Assembly (NCBI RefSeq): GCF_051401765.1 | Contig: NW_027480464.1 | Coordinates: 682,001 to 746,000 of the forward strand | From: Calliopsis andreniformis | Lineage: Eukaryota > Arthropoda > Insecta > Hymenoptera > Andrenidae | DNA: 64,000 nt | Direction of reading: 5' to 3' | Shown here: in pieces, positions 38,662 to 53,604 of the stretch | Position numbering within the stretch: position 1 is the first letter of the stretch | Layout: each line of letters begins with the position of its first letter | Made by a program: the position numbers and the translations under genes | The notes under the pieces: model-generated | Database searches by the model: none | The model's input: only the letters and a program-made list of their open reading frames with translations | Told to the model about the DNA's origin: nothing

Positions 38662-40159
38662 TCAATCCTCGTTCCTCAATCCTCAATCCTCAAACCTAAA
38701 TCCTCTACCGTCAGTCCTCGTCCTCAATCCTCAAACCTCAATCCTCAATCCTCAATATTCAATCATCAATACTCAATCCTCAATCTTCAATCCTCAATAC
38801 CCAATCTTCAATCCTCAATCCTCAATCCTCAATCCTCAATCCTCAATCTTCAATCCTCAACACTAATCTTCAATCCTCAATCCCCAATCCTCAATCCTCA
38901 ATCCTCATTCTTCAATCCTCAATACCCAATCCTCAATCTCAATCCTCAATCCTCAATCCTCATTTCTCAATCCTCAATCTTCAACCCTCAGCCCTCATCC
39001 TCCATCCTCAGTACTCAATCCTCAATCCTCTATCCTCAATCTTCAATCCTCAATACTCAATCTTCGATCCTCATTCCTCAATCCTCAATCCTCAATCCTC
39101 AATCTTCGATCGCCAATACTCAATCTGCAATCCCCAATACTCAAACCTCAATCCTCAATCCTCATTACTCAATCCTCAATACCCAATCCTCAATCCTCAA
39201 TCCTCAATCCTCAATCCTCAATATTCAATCATCAATACTCAATCTTGAATCCTCAATCTTCAATCCTCAATACTCAACCTTCAATCCTCAATCCTCAATC
39301 CTCAATCCTCAATCCTCAATCCTCAGGCATCAATACTCAATCTACAATATTCAATCCACAATCCTCAATCCTCAATCCTCAGGCATCAATACTCAATCTA
39401 CAATATTCAATCCACAATCCTTAATCCTCAATCCTCAATCCTCAATCCTCAATCCTCAATATTCAATCGTCAATACTCAATCTTCAATCATCAATCCTCA
39501 ATCCTCAATTCTCAGTCGTCAATCCTCAGTCATCAATCCTCAATCTTCAATACTCAATCGTCAATCCTTAGTCCTCAATCCTCAATCCTCGATCCTCGTT
39601 CGTCAAACCTCAACCCTCAACCCTCAGTCTTCATCCTCAATCCTCAAACCTCAATCCTCAACCCTCAATATTCAATCAGCAATACTCAATCTTCAATCCT
39701 CAATCCTCAAACCTCAATCCTCAATCCTCATTCTTCAATACTAAACACCCAATCCTCAATCCTCAATCCTCAATCGCCAATCCTCAATCCTCAATTTTCA
39801 ATCCTCAACACTCAATCTTCAATCCTCAATCCTCAATCCTCAATCCTCAATCCTGATTCTTCAATCCTCAATACCCAATCCTCAATCTTCAATCCTCAAT
39901 CCTCAATCCTCAATCCTAATTCCTCAATCCGCATTCTTCAATCCTAAATACCCAATCCTCAATTTCAATCCTCAATCCTCAATCCTCATTTCTCAATCCT
40001 CAATCCTCAACCCTCAGCCCTCATCCTCCATCCTCAGTACTCAATCCTCTATCCTCAATCTTCAATCCTCAATACTCAATCTTCAATCCTCATTCCTCAA
40101 TCCTCAATCCTCAATCTTCAATCCTCAAACATCTATCCTCAATTCTCAATCCTCAATCC

Positions 40160-40207
40160 TCAGTCCTCAGTCGTCGAACATCAATCCCCGACCCTTAGCA
40201 CTCATCC
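40160..40207 (+). repeat. 48-bp module, copy 12
   Basis: CGAACATC form. Confidence 0.86.
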
Positions 40208-40375
40208 TCAATCCTCATCCCTCAATCCACAATCCTCAACCTTCAATACTCAATAATCAATCTCCAATCCTAGATCCTCAATCCTCAATCCTCAATCCTC
40301 ATTCCTCAATCCTCAATACCCAATCCTCAATCTTCAATCCTCAAACATCAATCCTCAATTCTCAATCCTCACTCC

Positions 40376-40423
40376 TCAGTCCTCAGTCGTCGAATCACAA
40401 TCCCCGACGCTTAGCACGCATCC
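40376..40423 (+). repeat. 48-bp module, copy 13
   Basis: CGAATCAC form, followed by TTAATCC instead of TCAATCC. Confidence 0.86.
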
Positions 40424-41015
40424 TTAATCCTCAGTCCTCAATCCTCAATCCTCAAACCTAAATCCTCTACCGTCAGTCCTCGTCCTCAATCCTCAAACCT
40501 CAATCCCCAATCCTCAATATTCAATCAGCAATACCCAATCTTCAATCCTCAATCCTCAATCCTCAATACTCAATCCTCCATCTTCAATCCTCAATACTCA
40601 ATCTTCAATCCTCAATCCTCAATCGTCAATCCTCAATCCTCAATTTTCAATCCTCAACACTCAATCTTCAATCCTCAATCCTCAATCCTCAATCCTCAAT
40701 CCCCATTCTTCAATCCTCAATTCCCAATCCTCAATCTTCAGTCCTCAATCCTCAACCCTCAATCCTAATTCCTCAATCCTCATTCTTCAATCCTCAATAC
40801 CCAATCCTCAATTTCAATCCTCAATCCTCAATCCTCATTTCTCAATCCTCAATCCTCAACCCTCAGCCCTCATCCTCCATCCTCAGTACTCAATCCTCTA
40901 TCCTCAATCTTCAATCCTCAATACTCAATCTTCAATCCTCATTCCTCAATCCTCAATCCTCAATCCTCAATCTTCAATCCTCAAACATCTATCCTCAATT
41001 CTCAATCCTCAATCC

Positions 41016-41063
41016 TCAGTCCTCAGTCGTCGAACATCAATCCCCGACCCTTAGCACTCATCC
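41016..41063 (+). repeat. 48-bp module, copy 14
   Basis: CGAACATC form in segment S, offset 9,231 from copy 7. Confidence 0.86.
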
Positions 41064-44000
41064 TCAATCCTCATCCCTCAATCCTCAATCCTCAAACCTA
41101 AATCCTCTACCGTCAGTCCTCGTCCTCAATCCTCAAACCTCAATCCTCAATCCTCAATATTCAATCATCAATTCTCAATCTTCAATCCTCAATCCTCAAT
41201 CCTCAATCCTCAATCCTCAATCCTCAATCCTCAATATTCAATCATCAATACTCAACCTTTAACCCTCAATCTTCAATCCTCAATACTCAATCTTCAATCC
41301 TCAATCCTCAATCCTCAATCCTCAATCCTCAATCCTCAATATTCAATCCTCAATACTCAATCTTCAATCCTCAATCCTCAATCCTCAATATTCAATCCTC
41401 AATACTCAATCTTCAATCATCAATACTCAATCTTCAACCCTCAATCTTCAATCCTCAATACTCAATCCTCAATCCTCAATATTCAACCCTCAGCCCCCAT
41501 CCTCCATCCTGAATACTCAATCCTCAATCCCCAATCTTCAATCCTCAATTCTCAATCTTCGATCCTCGATCCTCAATCCTCAATATTCAATCCTCAATAC
41601 TCAATCTTCAGTCATCAATCCTCAATCCCCAATTCTCAGTCGTCAATCCTCAGTCATCAATCCTCAATCTTCAATACTCAATACTGAATCTTCAATCCTC
41701 AATCCTCAATCCTCAATCCTCAATCCTCAATCCTCAATCTTCAATCCTCAATTCTCAATCTTCAATCCTCGATCCTCAATCCTCAATCCTCAATATTCAA
41801 TCATCAATACTCAATCTTCAACCCTCAATCTTCAATCCTCAATACTCAATCTTCAATCCTCAATCCTCAATCCTCAATCCTCAATTCTCAATCCTCAATC
41901 CTCAGGCATCAATACTCAATCTACAATATTCAATCCTCAGTCCTTAATCCTCAATCCACAATCCTCAACCTTCAATACTCAATACTCAATCTTCAATCCT
42001 CAATCCTCAATCCTCAATCCTCAATCCTCAATCCTCAATCCTCAGGCATCAATACTCAATCTTCAATGCTCAATCCTCAATCCTCAATCCTCAATCCTCA
42101 TTCCCCAACCCTCAATCCTCATTCCTCAAACCTCAACCCTCAACCCTCAGTCCTCATACTCAATTCTCAATTCTCAATCCTCAATCCTCAATCCTCAACC
42201 TTCAATCCTCAATAATCAATCTCCAATCCTCAATCCTCAATTCTCGATCCTCAATCCTCAGGCATCAATACTCAATCTTCAATACTCAACCCTCAATCCT
42301 CATTCCTCAATCCTCAATCCTCAAACCTCAATCCTCAATCCTCAATATTCAATCATCAATACTCAATCTTCAATCCGCAATCCTCAATCCTCAATCCTCA
42401 ACCCTCAATCCTCATTCCTCAAACCTCAATCCTCAACCCTCAGTCCTCATACTCAATTCTCAATTCTCAATCCTCAATTTTCAATCCTCAATCTTCAGTC
42501 CTCAATAATCAATCTCCAATTCTAGATCCTCAATCCCCAATCTTCAATCCTTAATCCTCAATCTTCAATCCCCAATCCCCAGTACTCAATCTTCAATCCT
42601 CAATGCTCAATCCTCAATCCTCAATCCTCAGTCCTCAGACCTCAATCTTCAATCCTCAAACCTCAATCCTCAACCGTCAGTCCTCATTCTCCAACATCAA
42701 TCCTCAATCCTCAATCCTCAATCTTCAATCCCCAATACTCAATCTTCAATCCTCAATCCTCAATACTCAATCCTCAATCCTCAAGCCTCAGGCATCAATA
42801 CTCAATCTTCAATACTCAATCCTCAATCCTCAATCCTCAATCCTCAATCCTCAACCATCAATCCTCATTCCTGAAACCTCAATCCTCAACCCTCAGTCCT
42901 CATCCTCAATTCTCAATTCTCAATCCTCAATCCTCAATCCTCAATCTTCAATCCTCAATAATCAATCTCCGATCATAGGTCCTCAATCCCCAACCTTCAA
43001 TCGTTAATCCTCAATCTTCAATCCTCAATCCCCAGTCATCAATCTTCAATCCTCAATGCTCAATCCTCAATGCTCAATCCTCAATCCTCAATCCTCAGTC
43101 CTCAATCCCCAATCCTTAATCCTCAAACCTCAATCCTCAACCGTCAGTCCTCGTCCTCAATCCTCATACCTCAATCATCAATCCTCAATATTCAATCATC
43201 AATACTCAATCTTCAATCCTCAATACTCAATCTTCAATCCTCAATCCTCAATCGTCAATCCTCAATCCTCAATCTTCAACCCTCAACACTCAATCTTCAA
43301 TCCTGAATCCTCAATCCTCAATACTCAATCCTCAATCTTCAATCCTCAACACTAATCTTCAATCCTCAATCCTCAATCCTCAATCCTCAATCCACATTCT
43401 TCAATCCTCAATACCCAATCCTCAATCTTCAATCCTCAATCCTCAATCCTCAATCCTAATCCCTCAATCCTCATTCTTCAATCCTCAATACCCAATCCTC
43501 AATTTCAATTCTCAATCCTCAATCCTCATTTCTCAATCCTCAATCCTCAACCCTCAGCACTCATCCTCCATCCTCAATCCTCAATCCTCAATACTCAATC
43601 CTCAATCCTCAATCTTCAATCCTCAATTCTCAATCTTCAATCCTCGATCCTCAATCCTCAATCCTCAATATTCAATCATCAATACTCAATCTTCAACCCT
43701 CAATCTTCAATCCACAATACTCAATCTTCAATCCTCAATCCTCAATCCTCAATCCTCAATCCTCAATCCTCAATCCTCAGGCATCAATACTCAATCTACA
43801 ATATTCAATCCTCAGTCCTTAATCCTCAATCCACAATCCTCAACCTTCAATACTCAATACTCAATCTTCAATCCTCAATCCTCAATCCTCAATCCTCTAT
43901 CCTCAATCCTCAATCCTCAATATTCAATCCTCAATGCTCAGTCTTCAATCATGAATCCTCAATCCTCAATTCTCAGTCGTCAATCCTCAGTCATCAATCC

Positions 44001-45653
44001 TCAATCTTCAATACTCAATCGTCAATCCTTAGTCCTCAATCCTCAATCCTCAATCCTCGTTCCTCAAACCTCAATCCTCAACCCTCAGTCTTCATCCTCA
44101 ATCCTCAAACCTCAATCCTCAATCCTCAATATTCAATCATCAATACTCAATCTTCAATCCTCAATCCTCAAACCTCAATCCTCAATCCTCATTCTTCAAT
44201 CCTAAATACCCAATCCTCAATCTTCAATCATCAATCCTCAATCCTCAATTCTCAATCCTCAATCCTTAGTCCCCAGACCTCAAACATCAATATTCAACCC
44301 TTAGTACTCGTCCACAATCCACAACCCTCAATCCGCAGTCATCAATATTCAATCATCAATATTCAATCTTCAATCCTCAATCCTCAATCCTCAATCCTCA
44401 ATCCTCAATCCTCAATCCTCATTCTTCAATCCTCAATACCCAATCCTCAATTTCAATCCTCAATCCTCAATCCTCATTTCTCAATCCTCAATCCTCAACC
44501 CTCAGCCCTCATACTCCATCCTCAGTACTCAATCCTCTATCCTCAATCTTCAATCCTCATTCCTCAAGCCTCAATCCTCAATCCTCAATCTTAAATCCTC
44601 AATACTCAATCTGCAATCCTCAATCCTTAAACCTCAATCCTCAATCCTCATTCCTCAATCCTCAATACCCAATCCTCAATCCTCAATCCTCAATCCTCAA
44701 TCCTCAATCCTCAATCTTCAACCCTGAATCCTCAATCCTCAATACTCAATCCTCAATCTTCAATCCTCAATTCTCAATCTTCAATCCTCAATCCTCAATC
44801 CTCAATCCTCAATATTCAATCATCAATACTCAATCTTCAATCCTCAATCCTCAATCCTCAATTCTCAATCCTCAATCCTCAATCCTCTATCCTCAATCCT
44901 CAATCCTCAATCCTCAATCCACAATCCTCAACCTTCTATACTCAATAATCAATCTCCAATCCTAGATCGTCAATCCTCAATCCTCAATCCTCAATCTTCA
45001 ACCCTGAATCCTCAATCCTCAATACTCAATACTCAATCTTCAATCCTCAATACTCAATCTTCAATCCTCAATCCTCAATCCTCAATCCTCAGTCCTCAAT
45101 CTTCAACCCTCAACACTCAACCTTCAATCCTCAATCCTCAATCCTCAATCCTCAATCCTCAATCCTCAATCTTCAATCCTCATCACTAATCTTCAATCCT
45201 CAATCCTCAATCCTCAATCCTCAATCCTCAATCCTCAATCCTCAATCCTCAATCCTCAATCTTCAATCCTCAATTCTCAAACTTCAATCCTCGATCCTCA
45301 ATCATCAATCCTCAATCCTCAATCCTCAGGCATCAATACTCAATCTTCAATGCTCAATCCTCAATCCTCAATCCTCAATCCTCATTCCCAAACCCTCAAT
45401 CGTCATTCCTCAAAGCTCAATCCTCAACCCTCAGTCCTCATACTCAATTCTCAATTCTTAATCCTCAATCCTCAATCCTCAATCTTCAATCCTCAATAAT
45501 CAATCTCCAATCCTGAATACTCTATCCTCGATCCTCAATCCTCAGGCATCCATACTCAATCTTCAATACTCAATCCTCAATCCTCAATCCTCAATCCTCA
45601 ATCCTCAAACCTCAATCCTCAATCCTCAATATTCAATCATCAATACTCAATCT

Positions 45654-45751
45654 TCAATCCTCAATCCTCAATCCTCAATCCTCAATCCTCAATCCTCAAT
45701 CCTCAATCCTCAATCCTCAATCCTCAATCCTCAATCCTCAATCCTCAATCC
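45654..45751. repeat. Perfect (TCAATCC)14 tract
   Basis: Fourteen uninterrupted consensus units, the longest pure run I counted. It ends in TCAATTC and is followed 22 bases later by a CG-containing 48-bp module. A pure run inside a degenerate array suggests recent local expansion by slippage. Confidence 0.9.
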
Positions 45752-45772
45752 TCAATTCTCAATCCTCAATCC

Positions 45773-45820
45773 TCAGTCCTCAGTAGTCGAATCTCAATCC
45801 CCGACGCTTAGCACTCATCC
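45773..45820 (+). repeat. 48-bp module, copy 15
   Basis: CGAATCTC form with TCAGTAG in place of TCAGTCG; follows the 14-unit pure tract. Confidence 0.86.
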
Positions 45821-46397
45821 TCAATCCTCAGTCCTCAATCCTCAATCCTCAAACCTAAATCCTCTACCGTCAGTCCTCGTCCTCAATCCTCAAACCTCAA
45901 TCCTCAATCCTCAATATTCAATCATCAATACTCAATCCTCATTCCTCAATCCTCAATCCTCAATCCTCAATCCTCAATCCTCAATTTTCAACCCTGAATC
46001 CTCAATCCTCAATACTCAATCCTCAATCTTCAATCCTCAATACCCAATCTTCAATCCTCAATCCTCAATCCTCAATCCTCAATCCTCAATCTTCAATCCT
46101 CAACACTAATCTTCAATCCTCAATCCCCAATCCTCAATCCTCAATCCTCATTCTTCAATCCTCAATACCCAATCCTCAATCTTCAATCCTCAATCCTCAA
46201 TCCTCAATCCTAATTCCTCAATCCTCATTCTTCAATCCTCAATACCCAATCCTCAATTTCAATCCTCAATCCTCAATCCTCATTTCTCAATCCTCAATCT
46301 TCAACCCTCAGCCCTCATCCTCCATCCTCAGTACTCAATCCTCTATCCTCAATATTCAATCCTCAAACATCAATCCTCAATTCTCAATCCTCAATCC

Positions 46398-46445
46398 TCA
46401 GTCCTCAGTCGTCGAACCTCAATCCCCGACCCTTAGCACTCATCC
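46398..46445 (+). repeat. 48-bp module, copy 16
   Basis: Duplicate of copy 11 at offset 7,784. Confidence 0.87.
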
Positions 46446-47943
46446 TCAATCCTCGTTCCTCAATCCTCAATCCTCAAACCTAAATCCTCTACCGTCAGTC
46501 CTCGTCCTCAATCCTCAAACCTCAATCCTCAATCCTCAATATTCAATCATCAATACTCAATCCTCAATCTTCAATCCTCAATACCCAATCTTCAATCCTC
46601 AATCCTCAATCCTCAATCCTCAATCCTCAATCTTCAATCCTCAACACTAATCTTCAATCCTCAATCCCCAATCCTCAATCCTCAATCCTCATTCTTCAAT
46701 CCTCAATACCCAATCCTCAATCTCAATCCTCAATCCTCAATCCTCATTTCTCAATCCTCAATCTTCAACCCTCAGCCCTCATCCTCCATCCTCAGTACTC
46801 AATCCTCAATCCTCTATCCTCAATCTTCAATCCTCAATACTCAATCTTCGATCCTCATTCCTCAATCCTCAATCCTCAATCCTCAATCTTCGATCGCCAA
46901 TACTCAATCTGCAATCCCCAATACTCAAACCTCAATCCTCAATCCTCATTACTCAATCCTCAATACCCAATCCTCAATCCTCAATCCTCAATCCTCAATC
47001 CTCAATATTCAATCATCAATACTCAATCTTGAATCCTCAATCTTCAATCCTCAATACTCAACCTTCAATCCTCAATCCTCAATCCTCAATCCTCAATCCT
47101 CAATCCTCAGGCATCAATACTCAATCTACAATATTCAATCCACAATCCTCAATCCTCAATCCTCAGGCATCAATACTCAATCTACAATATTCAATCCACA
47201 ATCCTTAATCCTCAATCCTCAATCCTCAATCCTCAATCCTCAATATTCAATCGTCAATACTCAATCTTCAATCATCAATCCTCAATCCTCAATTCTCAGT
47301 CGTCAATCCTCAGTCATCAATCCTCAATCTTCAATACTCAATCGTCAATCCTTAGTCCTCAATCCTCAATCCTCGATCCTCGTTCGTCAAACCTCAACCC
47401 TCAACCCTCAGTCTTCATCCTCAATCCTCAAACCTCAATCCTCAACCCTCAATATTCAATCATCAATACTCAATCTTCAATCCTCAATCCTCAAACCTCA
47501 ATCCTCAATCCTCATTCTTCAATACTAAACACCCAATCCTCAATCCTCAATCCTCAATCGCCAATCCTCAATCCTCAATTTTCAATCCTCAACACTCAAT
47601 CTTCAATCCTCAATCCTCAATCCTCAATCCTCAATCCTGATTCTTCAATCCTCAATACCCAATCCTCAATCTTCAATCCTCAATCCTCAATCCTCAATCC
47701 TAATTCCTCAATCCGCATTCTTCAATCCTAAATACCCAATCCTCAATTTCAATCCTCAATCCTCAATCCTCATTTCTCAATCCTCAATCCTCAACCCTCA
47801 GCCCTCATCCTCCATCCTCAGTACTCAATCCTCTATCCTCAATCTTCAATCCTCAATACTCAATCTTCAATCCTCATTCCTCAATCCTCAATCCTCAATC
47901 TTCAATCCTCAAACATCTATCCTCAATTCTCAATCCTCAATCC

Positions 47944-47991
47944 TCAGTCCTCAGTCGTCGAACATCAATCCCCGACCCTTAGCACTCATCC
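47944..47991 (+). repeat. 48-bp module, copy 17
   Basis: Duplicate of copy 12 at offset 7,784. Confidence 0.87.
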
Positions 47992-48159
47992 TCAATCCTC
48001 ATCCCTCAATCCACAATCCTCAACCTTCAATACTCAATAATCAATCTCCAATCCTAGATCCTCAATCCTCAATCCTCAATCCTCATTCCTCAATCCTCAA
48101 TACCCAATCCTCAATCTTCAATCCTCAAACATCAATCCTCAATTCTCAATCCTCACTCC

Positions 48160-48207
48160 TCAGTCCTCAGTCGTCGAATCACAATCCCCGACGCTTAGCA
48201 CGCATCC
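48160..48207 (+). repeat. 48-bp module, copy 18
   Basis: Duplicate of copy 13 at offset 7,784, with the same TTAATCC neighbour. Confidence 0.87.
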
Positions 48208-48799
48208 TTAATCCTCAGTCCTCAATCCTCAATCCTCAAACCTAAATCCTCTACCGTCAGTCCTCGTCCTCAATCCTCAAACCTCAATCCCCAATCCTCA
48301 ATATTCAATCAGCAATACCCAATCTTCAATCCTCAATCCTCAATCCTCAATACTCAATCCTCCATCTTCAATCCTCAATACTCAATCTTCAATCCTCAAT
48401 CCTCAATCGTCAATCCTCAATCCTCAATTTTCAATCCTCAACACTCAATCTTCAATCCTCAATCCTCAATCCTCAATCCTCAATCCCCATTCTTCAATCC
48501 TCAATTCCCAATCCTCAATCTTCAGTCCTCAATCCTCAACCCTCAATCCTAATTCCTCAATCCTCATTCTTCAATCCTCAATACCCAATCCTCAATTTCA
48601 ATCCTCAATCCTCAATCCTCATTTCTCAATCCTCAATCCTCAACCCTCAGCCCTCATCCTCCATCCTCAGTACTCAATCCTCTATCCTCAATCTTCAATC
48701 CTCAATACTCAATCTTCAATCCTCATTCCTCAATCCTCAATCCTCAATCCTCAATCTTCAATCCTCAAACATCTATCCTCAATTCTCAATCCTCAATCC

Positions 48800-48847
48800 T
48801 CAGTCCTCAGTCGTCGAACATCAATCCCCGACCCTTAGCACTCATCC
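48800..48847 (+). repeat. 48-bp module, copy 19
   Basis: Duplicate of copy 14 at offset 7,784. Confidence 0.87.
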
Positions 48848-51800
48848 TCAATCCTCATCCCTCAATCCTCAATCCTCAAACCTAAATCCTCTACCGTCAG
48901 TCCTCGTCCTCAATCCTCAAACCTCAATCCTCAATCCTCAATATTCAATCATCAATTCTCAATCTTCAATCCTCAATCCTCAATCCTCAATCCTCAATCC
49001 TCAATCCTCAATCCTCAATATTCAATCATCAATACTCAACCTTTAACCCTCAATCTTCAATCCTCAATACTCAATCTTCAATCCTCAATCCTCAATCCTC
49101 AATCCTCAATCCTCAATCCTCAATATTCAATCCTCAATACTCAATCTTCAATCCTCAATCCTCAATCCTCAATATTCAATCCTCAATACTCAATCTTCAA
49201 TCATCAATACTCAATCTTCAACCCTCAATCTTCAATCCTCAATACTCAATCCTCAATCCTCAATATTCAACCCTCAGCCCCCATCCTCCATCCTGAATAC
49301 TCAATCCTCAATCCCCAATCTTCAATCCTCAATTCTCAATCTTCGATCCTCGATCCTCAATCCTCAATATTCAATCCTCAATACTCAATCTTCAGTCATC
49401 AATCCTCAATCCCCAATTCTCAGTCGTCAATCCTCAGTCATCAATCCTCAATCTTCAATACTCAATACTGAATCTTCAATCCTCAATCCTCAATCCTCAA
49501 TCCTCAATCCTCAATCCTCAATCTTCAATCCTCAATTCTCAATCTTCAATCCTCGATCCTCAATCCTCAATCCTCAATATTCAATCATCAATACTCAATC
49601 TTCAACCCTCAATCTTCAATCCTCAATACTCAATCTTCAATCCTCAATCCTCAATCCTCAATCCTCAATTCTCAATCCTCAATCCTCAGGCATCAATACT
49701 CAATCTACAATATTCAATCCTCAGTCCTTAATCCTCAATCCACAATCCTCAACCTTCAATACTCAATACTCAATCTTCAATCCTCAATCCTCAATCCTCA
49801 ATCCTCAATCCTCAATCCTCAATCCTCAGGCATCAATACTCAATCTTCAATGCTCAATCCTCAATCCTCAATCCTCAATCCTCATTCCCCAACCCTCAAT
49901 CCTCATTCCTCAAACCTCAACCCTCAACCCTCAGTCCTCATACTCAATTCTCAATTCTCAATCCTCAATCCTCAATCCTCAACCTTCAATCCTCAATAAT
50001 CAATCTCCAATCCTCAATCCTCAATTCTCGATCCTCAATCCTCAGGCATCAATACTCAATCTTCAATACTCAACCCTCAATCCTCATTCCTCAATCCTCA
50101 ATCCTCAAACCTCAATCCTCAATCCTCAATATTCAATCATCAATACTCAATCTTCAATCCGCAATCCTCAATCCTCAATCCTCAACCCTCAATCCTCATT
50201 CCTCAAACCTCAATCCTCAACCCTCAGTCCTCATACTCAATTCTCAATTCTCAATCCTCAATTTTCAATCCTCAATCTTCAGTCCTCAATAATCAATCTC
50301 CAATTCTAGATCCTCAATCCCCAATCTTCAATCCTTAATCCTCAATCTTCAATCCCCAATCCCCAGTACTCAATCTTCAATCCTCAATGCTCAATCCTCA
50401 ATCCTCAATCCTCAGTCCTCAGACCTCAATCTTCAATCCTCAAACCTCAATCCTCAACCGTCAGTCCTCATTCTCCAACATCAATCCTCAATCCTCAATC
50501 CTCAATCTTCAATCCCCAATACTCAATCTTCAATCCTCAATCCTCAATACTCAATCCTCAATCCTCAAGCCTCAGGCATCAATACTCAATCTTCAATACT
50601 CAATCCTCAATCCTCAATCCTCAATCCTCAATCCTCAACCATCAATCCTCATTCCTCAAACCTCAATCCTCAACCCTCAGTCCTCATCCTCAATTCTCAA
50701 TTCTCAATCCTCAATCCTCAATCCTCAATCTTCAATCCTCAATAATCAATCTCCGATCATAGGTCCTCAATCCCCAACCTTCAATCGTTAATCCTCAATC
50801 TTCAATCCTCAATCCCCAGTCATCAATCTTCAATCCTCAATGCTCAATCCTCAATGCTCAATCCTCAATCCTCAATCCTCAGTCCTCAATCCCCAATCCT
50901 TAATCCTCAAACCTCAATCCTCAACCGTCAGTCCTCGTCCTCAATCCTCATACCTCAATCATCAATCCTCAATATTCAATCATCAATACTCAATCTTCAA
51001 TCCTCAATACTCAATCTTCAATCCTCAATCCTCAATCGTCAATCCTCAATCCTCAATCTTCAACCCTCAACACTCAATCTTCAATCCTGAATCCTCAATC
51101 CTCAATACTCAATCCTCAATCTTCAATCCTCAACACTAATCTTCAATCCTCAATCCTCAATCCTCAATCCTCAATCCACATTCTTCAATCCTCAATACCC
51201 AATCCTCAATCTTCAATCCTCAATCCTCAATCCTCAATCCTAATCCCTCAATCCTCATTCTTCAATCCTCAATACCCAATCCTCAATTTCAATTCTCAAT
51301 CCTCAATCCTCATTTCTCAATCCTCAATCCTCAACCCTCAGCACTCATCCTCCATCCTCAATCCTCAATCCTCAATACTCAATCCTCAATCCTCAATCTT
51401 CAATCCTCAATTCTCAATCTTCAATCCTCGATCCTCAATCCTCAATCCTCAATATTCAATCATCAATACTCAATCTTCAACCCTCAATCTTCAATCCACA
51501 ATACTCAATCTTCAATCCTCAATCCTCAATCCTCAATCCTCAATCCTCAATCCTCAATCCTCAGGCATCAATACTCAATCTACAATATTCAATCCTCAGT
51601 CCTTAATCCTCAATCCACAATCCTCAACCTTCAATACTCAATACTCAATCTTCAATCCTCAATCCTCAATCCTCAATCCTCTATCCTCAATCCTCAATCC
51701 TCAATATTCAATCCTCAATGCTCAGTCTTCAATCATGAATCCTCAATCCTCAATTCTCAGTCGTCAATCCTCAGTCATCAATCCTCAATCTTCAATACTC

Positions 51801-53437
51801 AATCGTCAATCCTTAGTCCTCAATCCTCAATCCTCAATCCTCGTTCCTCAAACCTCAATCCTCAACCCTCAGTCTTCATCCTCAATCCTCAAACCTCAAT
51901 CCTCAATCCTCAATATTCAATCATCAATACTCAATCTTCAATCCTCAATCCTCAAACCTCAATCCTCAATCCTCATTCTTCAATCCTAAATACCCAATCC
52001 TCAATCTTCAATCATCAATCCTCAATCCTCAATTCTCAATCCTCAATCCTTAGTCCCCAGACCTCAAACATCAATATTCAACCCTTAGTACTCGTCCACA
52101 ATCCACAACCCTCAATCCGCAGTCATCAATATTCAATCATCAATATTCAATCTTCAATCCTCAATCCTCAATCCTCAATCCTCAATCCTCAATCCTCAAT
52201 CCTCATTCTTCAATCCTCAATACCCAATCCTCAATTTCAATCCTCAATCCTCAATCCTCATTTCTCAATCCTCAATCCTCAACCCTCAGCCCTCATACTC
52301 CATCCTCAGTACTCAATCCTCTATCCTCAATCTTCAATCCTCATTCCTCAATCCTCAATCCTCAATCCTCAATCTTCAATCCTCAATACTCAATCTGCAA
52401 TCCTCAATCCTTAAACCTCAATCCTCAATCCTCATTCCTCAATCCTCAATACCCAATCCTCAATCCTCAATCCTCAATCCTCAATCCTCAATCCTCAATC
52501 TTCAACCCTGAATCCTCAATCCTCAATACTCAATCCTCAATCTTCAATCCTCAATACTCAATCTTCAATCCTCAATCCTCAATCCTCAATCCTCAATATT
52601 CAATCATCAATACTCAATCTTCAATCCTCAATCCTCAATCCTCAATTCTCAATCCTCAATCCTCAATCCTCTATCCTCAATCCTCAATCCTCAATCCTCA
52701 ATCCACAATCCTCAACCTTCTATACTCAATAATCAATCTCCAATCCTAGATCGTCAATCCTCAATCCTCAATCCTCAATCTTCAACCCTGAATCCTCAAT
52801 CCTCAATACTCAATACTCAATCTTCAATCCTCAATACTCAATCTTCAATCCTCAATCCTCAATCCTCAATCCTCAGTCCTCAATCTTCAACCCTCAACAC
52901 TCAACCTTCAATCCTCAATCCTCAATCCTCAATCCTCAATCCTCAATCCTCAATCTTCAATCCTCATCACTAATCTTCAATCCTCAATCCTCAATCCTCA
53001 ATCCTCAATCCTCAATCCTCAATCCTCAATCCTCAATCCTCAATCTTCAATCCTCAATTCTCAAACTTCAATCCTCGATCCTCAATCATCAATCCTCAAT
53101 CCTCAATCCTCAGGCATCAATACTCAATCTTCAATGCTCAATCCTCAATCCTCAATCCTCAATCCTCATTCCCAAACCCTCAATCGTCATTCCTCAAAGC
53201 TCAATCCTCAACCCTCAGTCCTCATACTCAATTCTCAATTCTTAATCCTCAATCCTCAATCCTCAATCTTCAATCCTCAATAATCAATCTCCAATCCTGA
53301 ATACTCTATCCTCGATCCTCAATCCTCAGGCATCCATACTCAATCTTCAATACTCAATCCTCAATCCTCAATCCTCAATCCTCAATCCTCAAACCTCAAT
53401 CCTCAATCCTCAATATTCAATCATCAATACTCAATCT

Positions 53438-53535
53438 TCAATCCTCAATCCTCAATCCTCAATCCTCAATCCTCAATCCTCAATCCTCAATCCTCAATCC
53501 TCAATCCTCAATCCTCAATCCTCAATCCTCAATCC
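53438..53535. repeat. Perfect (TCAATCC)14 tract, duplicate
   Basis: Equivalent run in the second 7,784-bp unit with an identical unit count. Unchanged count in a slippage-prone run supports a very recent origin of the duplication. Confidence 0.9.
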
Positions 53536-53556
53536 TCAATTCTCAATCCTCAATCC

Positions 53557-53604
53557 TCAGTCCTCAGTAGTCGAATCTCAATCCCCGACGCTTAGCACTC
53601 ATCC
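53557..53604 (+). repeat. 48-bp module, copy 20
   Basis: Duplicate of copy 15 at offset 7,784, with the same TCAGTAG variant. Confidence 0.87.

Larger units (their letters stand above)
37920..40492. repeat. Short partial copy of 35,350-37,920
   Basis: Offset 2,568 for CCTTAGTACT (35,481 to 38,049), becoming 2,575 by the GAATCACAA marker (37,817 to 40,392), so one heptad was gained on the way. The left junction follows TCGTCCTCAATCCTCA near 37,910. It joins two stretches of pure TCAATCC, a natural place for slipped or unequal pairing. Confidence 0.78.
38186..45969. repeat. 7,784-bp higher-order unit, copy 1
   Basis: This unit matches 45,970-53,756 at a constant offset of 7,784 bases, exactly 1,112 heptads. 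No indel was seen in any marker I compared (42,603/50,387, 43,056/50,840, 43,951/51,735 and five CG-containing modules). Only single-base differences were noticed: 39,679, 42,873, 44,568, 44,593 and 44,772. The left limit is set by CGATCC at 38,184, which has no partner. It contains the right end of the short A copy, segment S and a further segment (about 42,242-45,969). Confidence 0.9.
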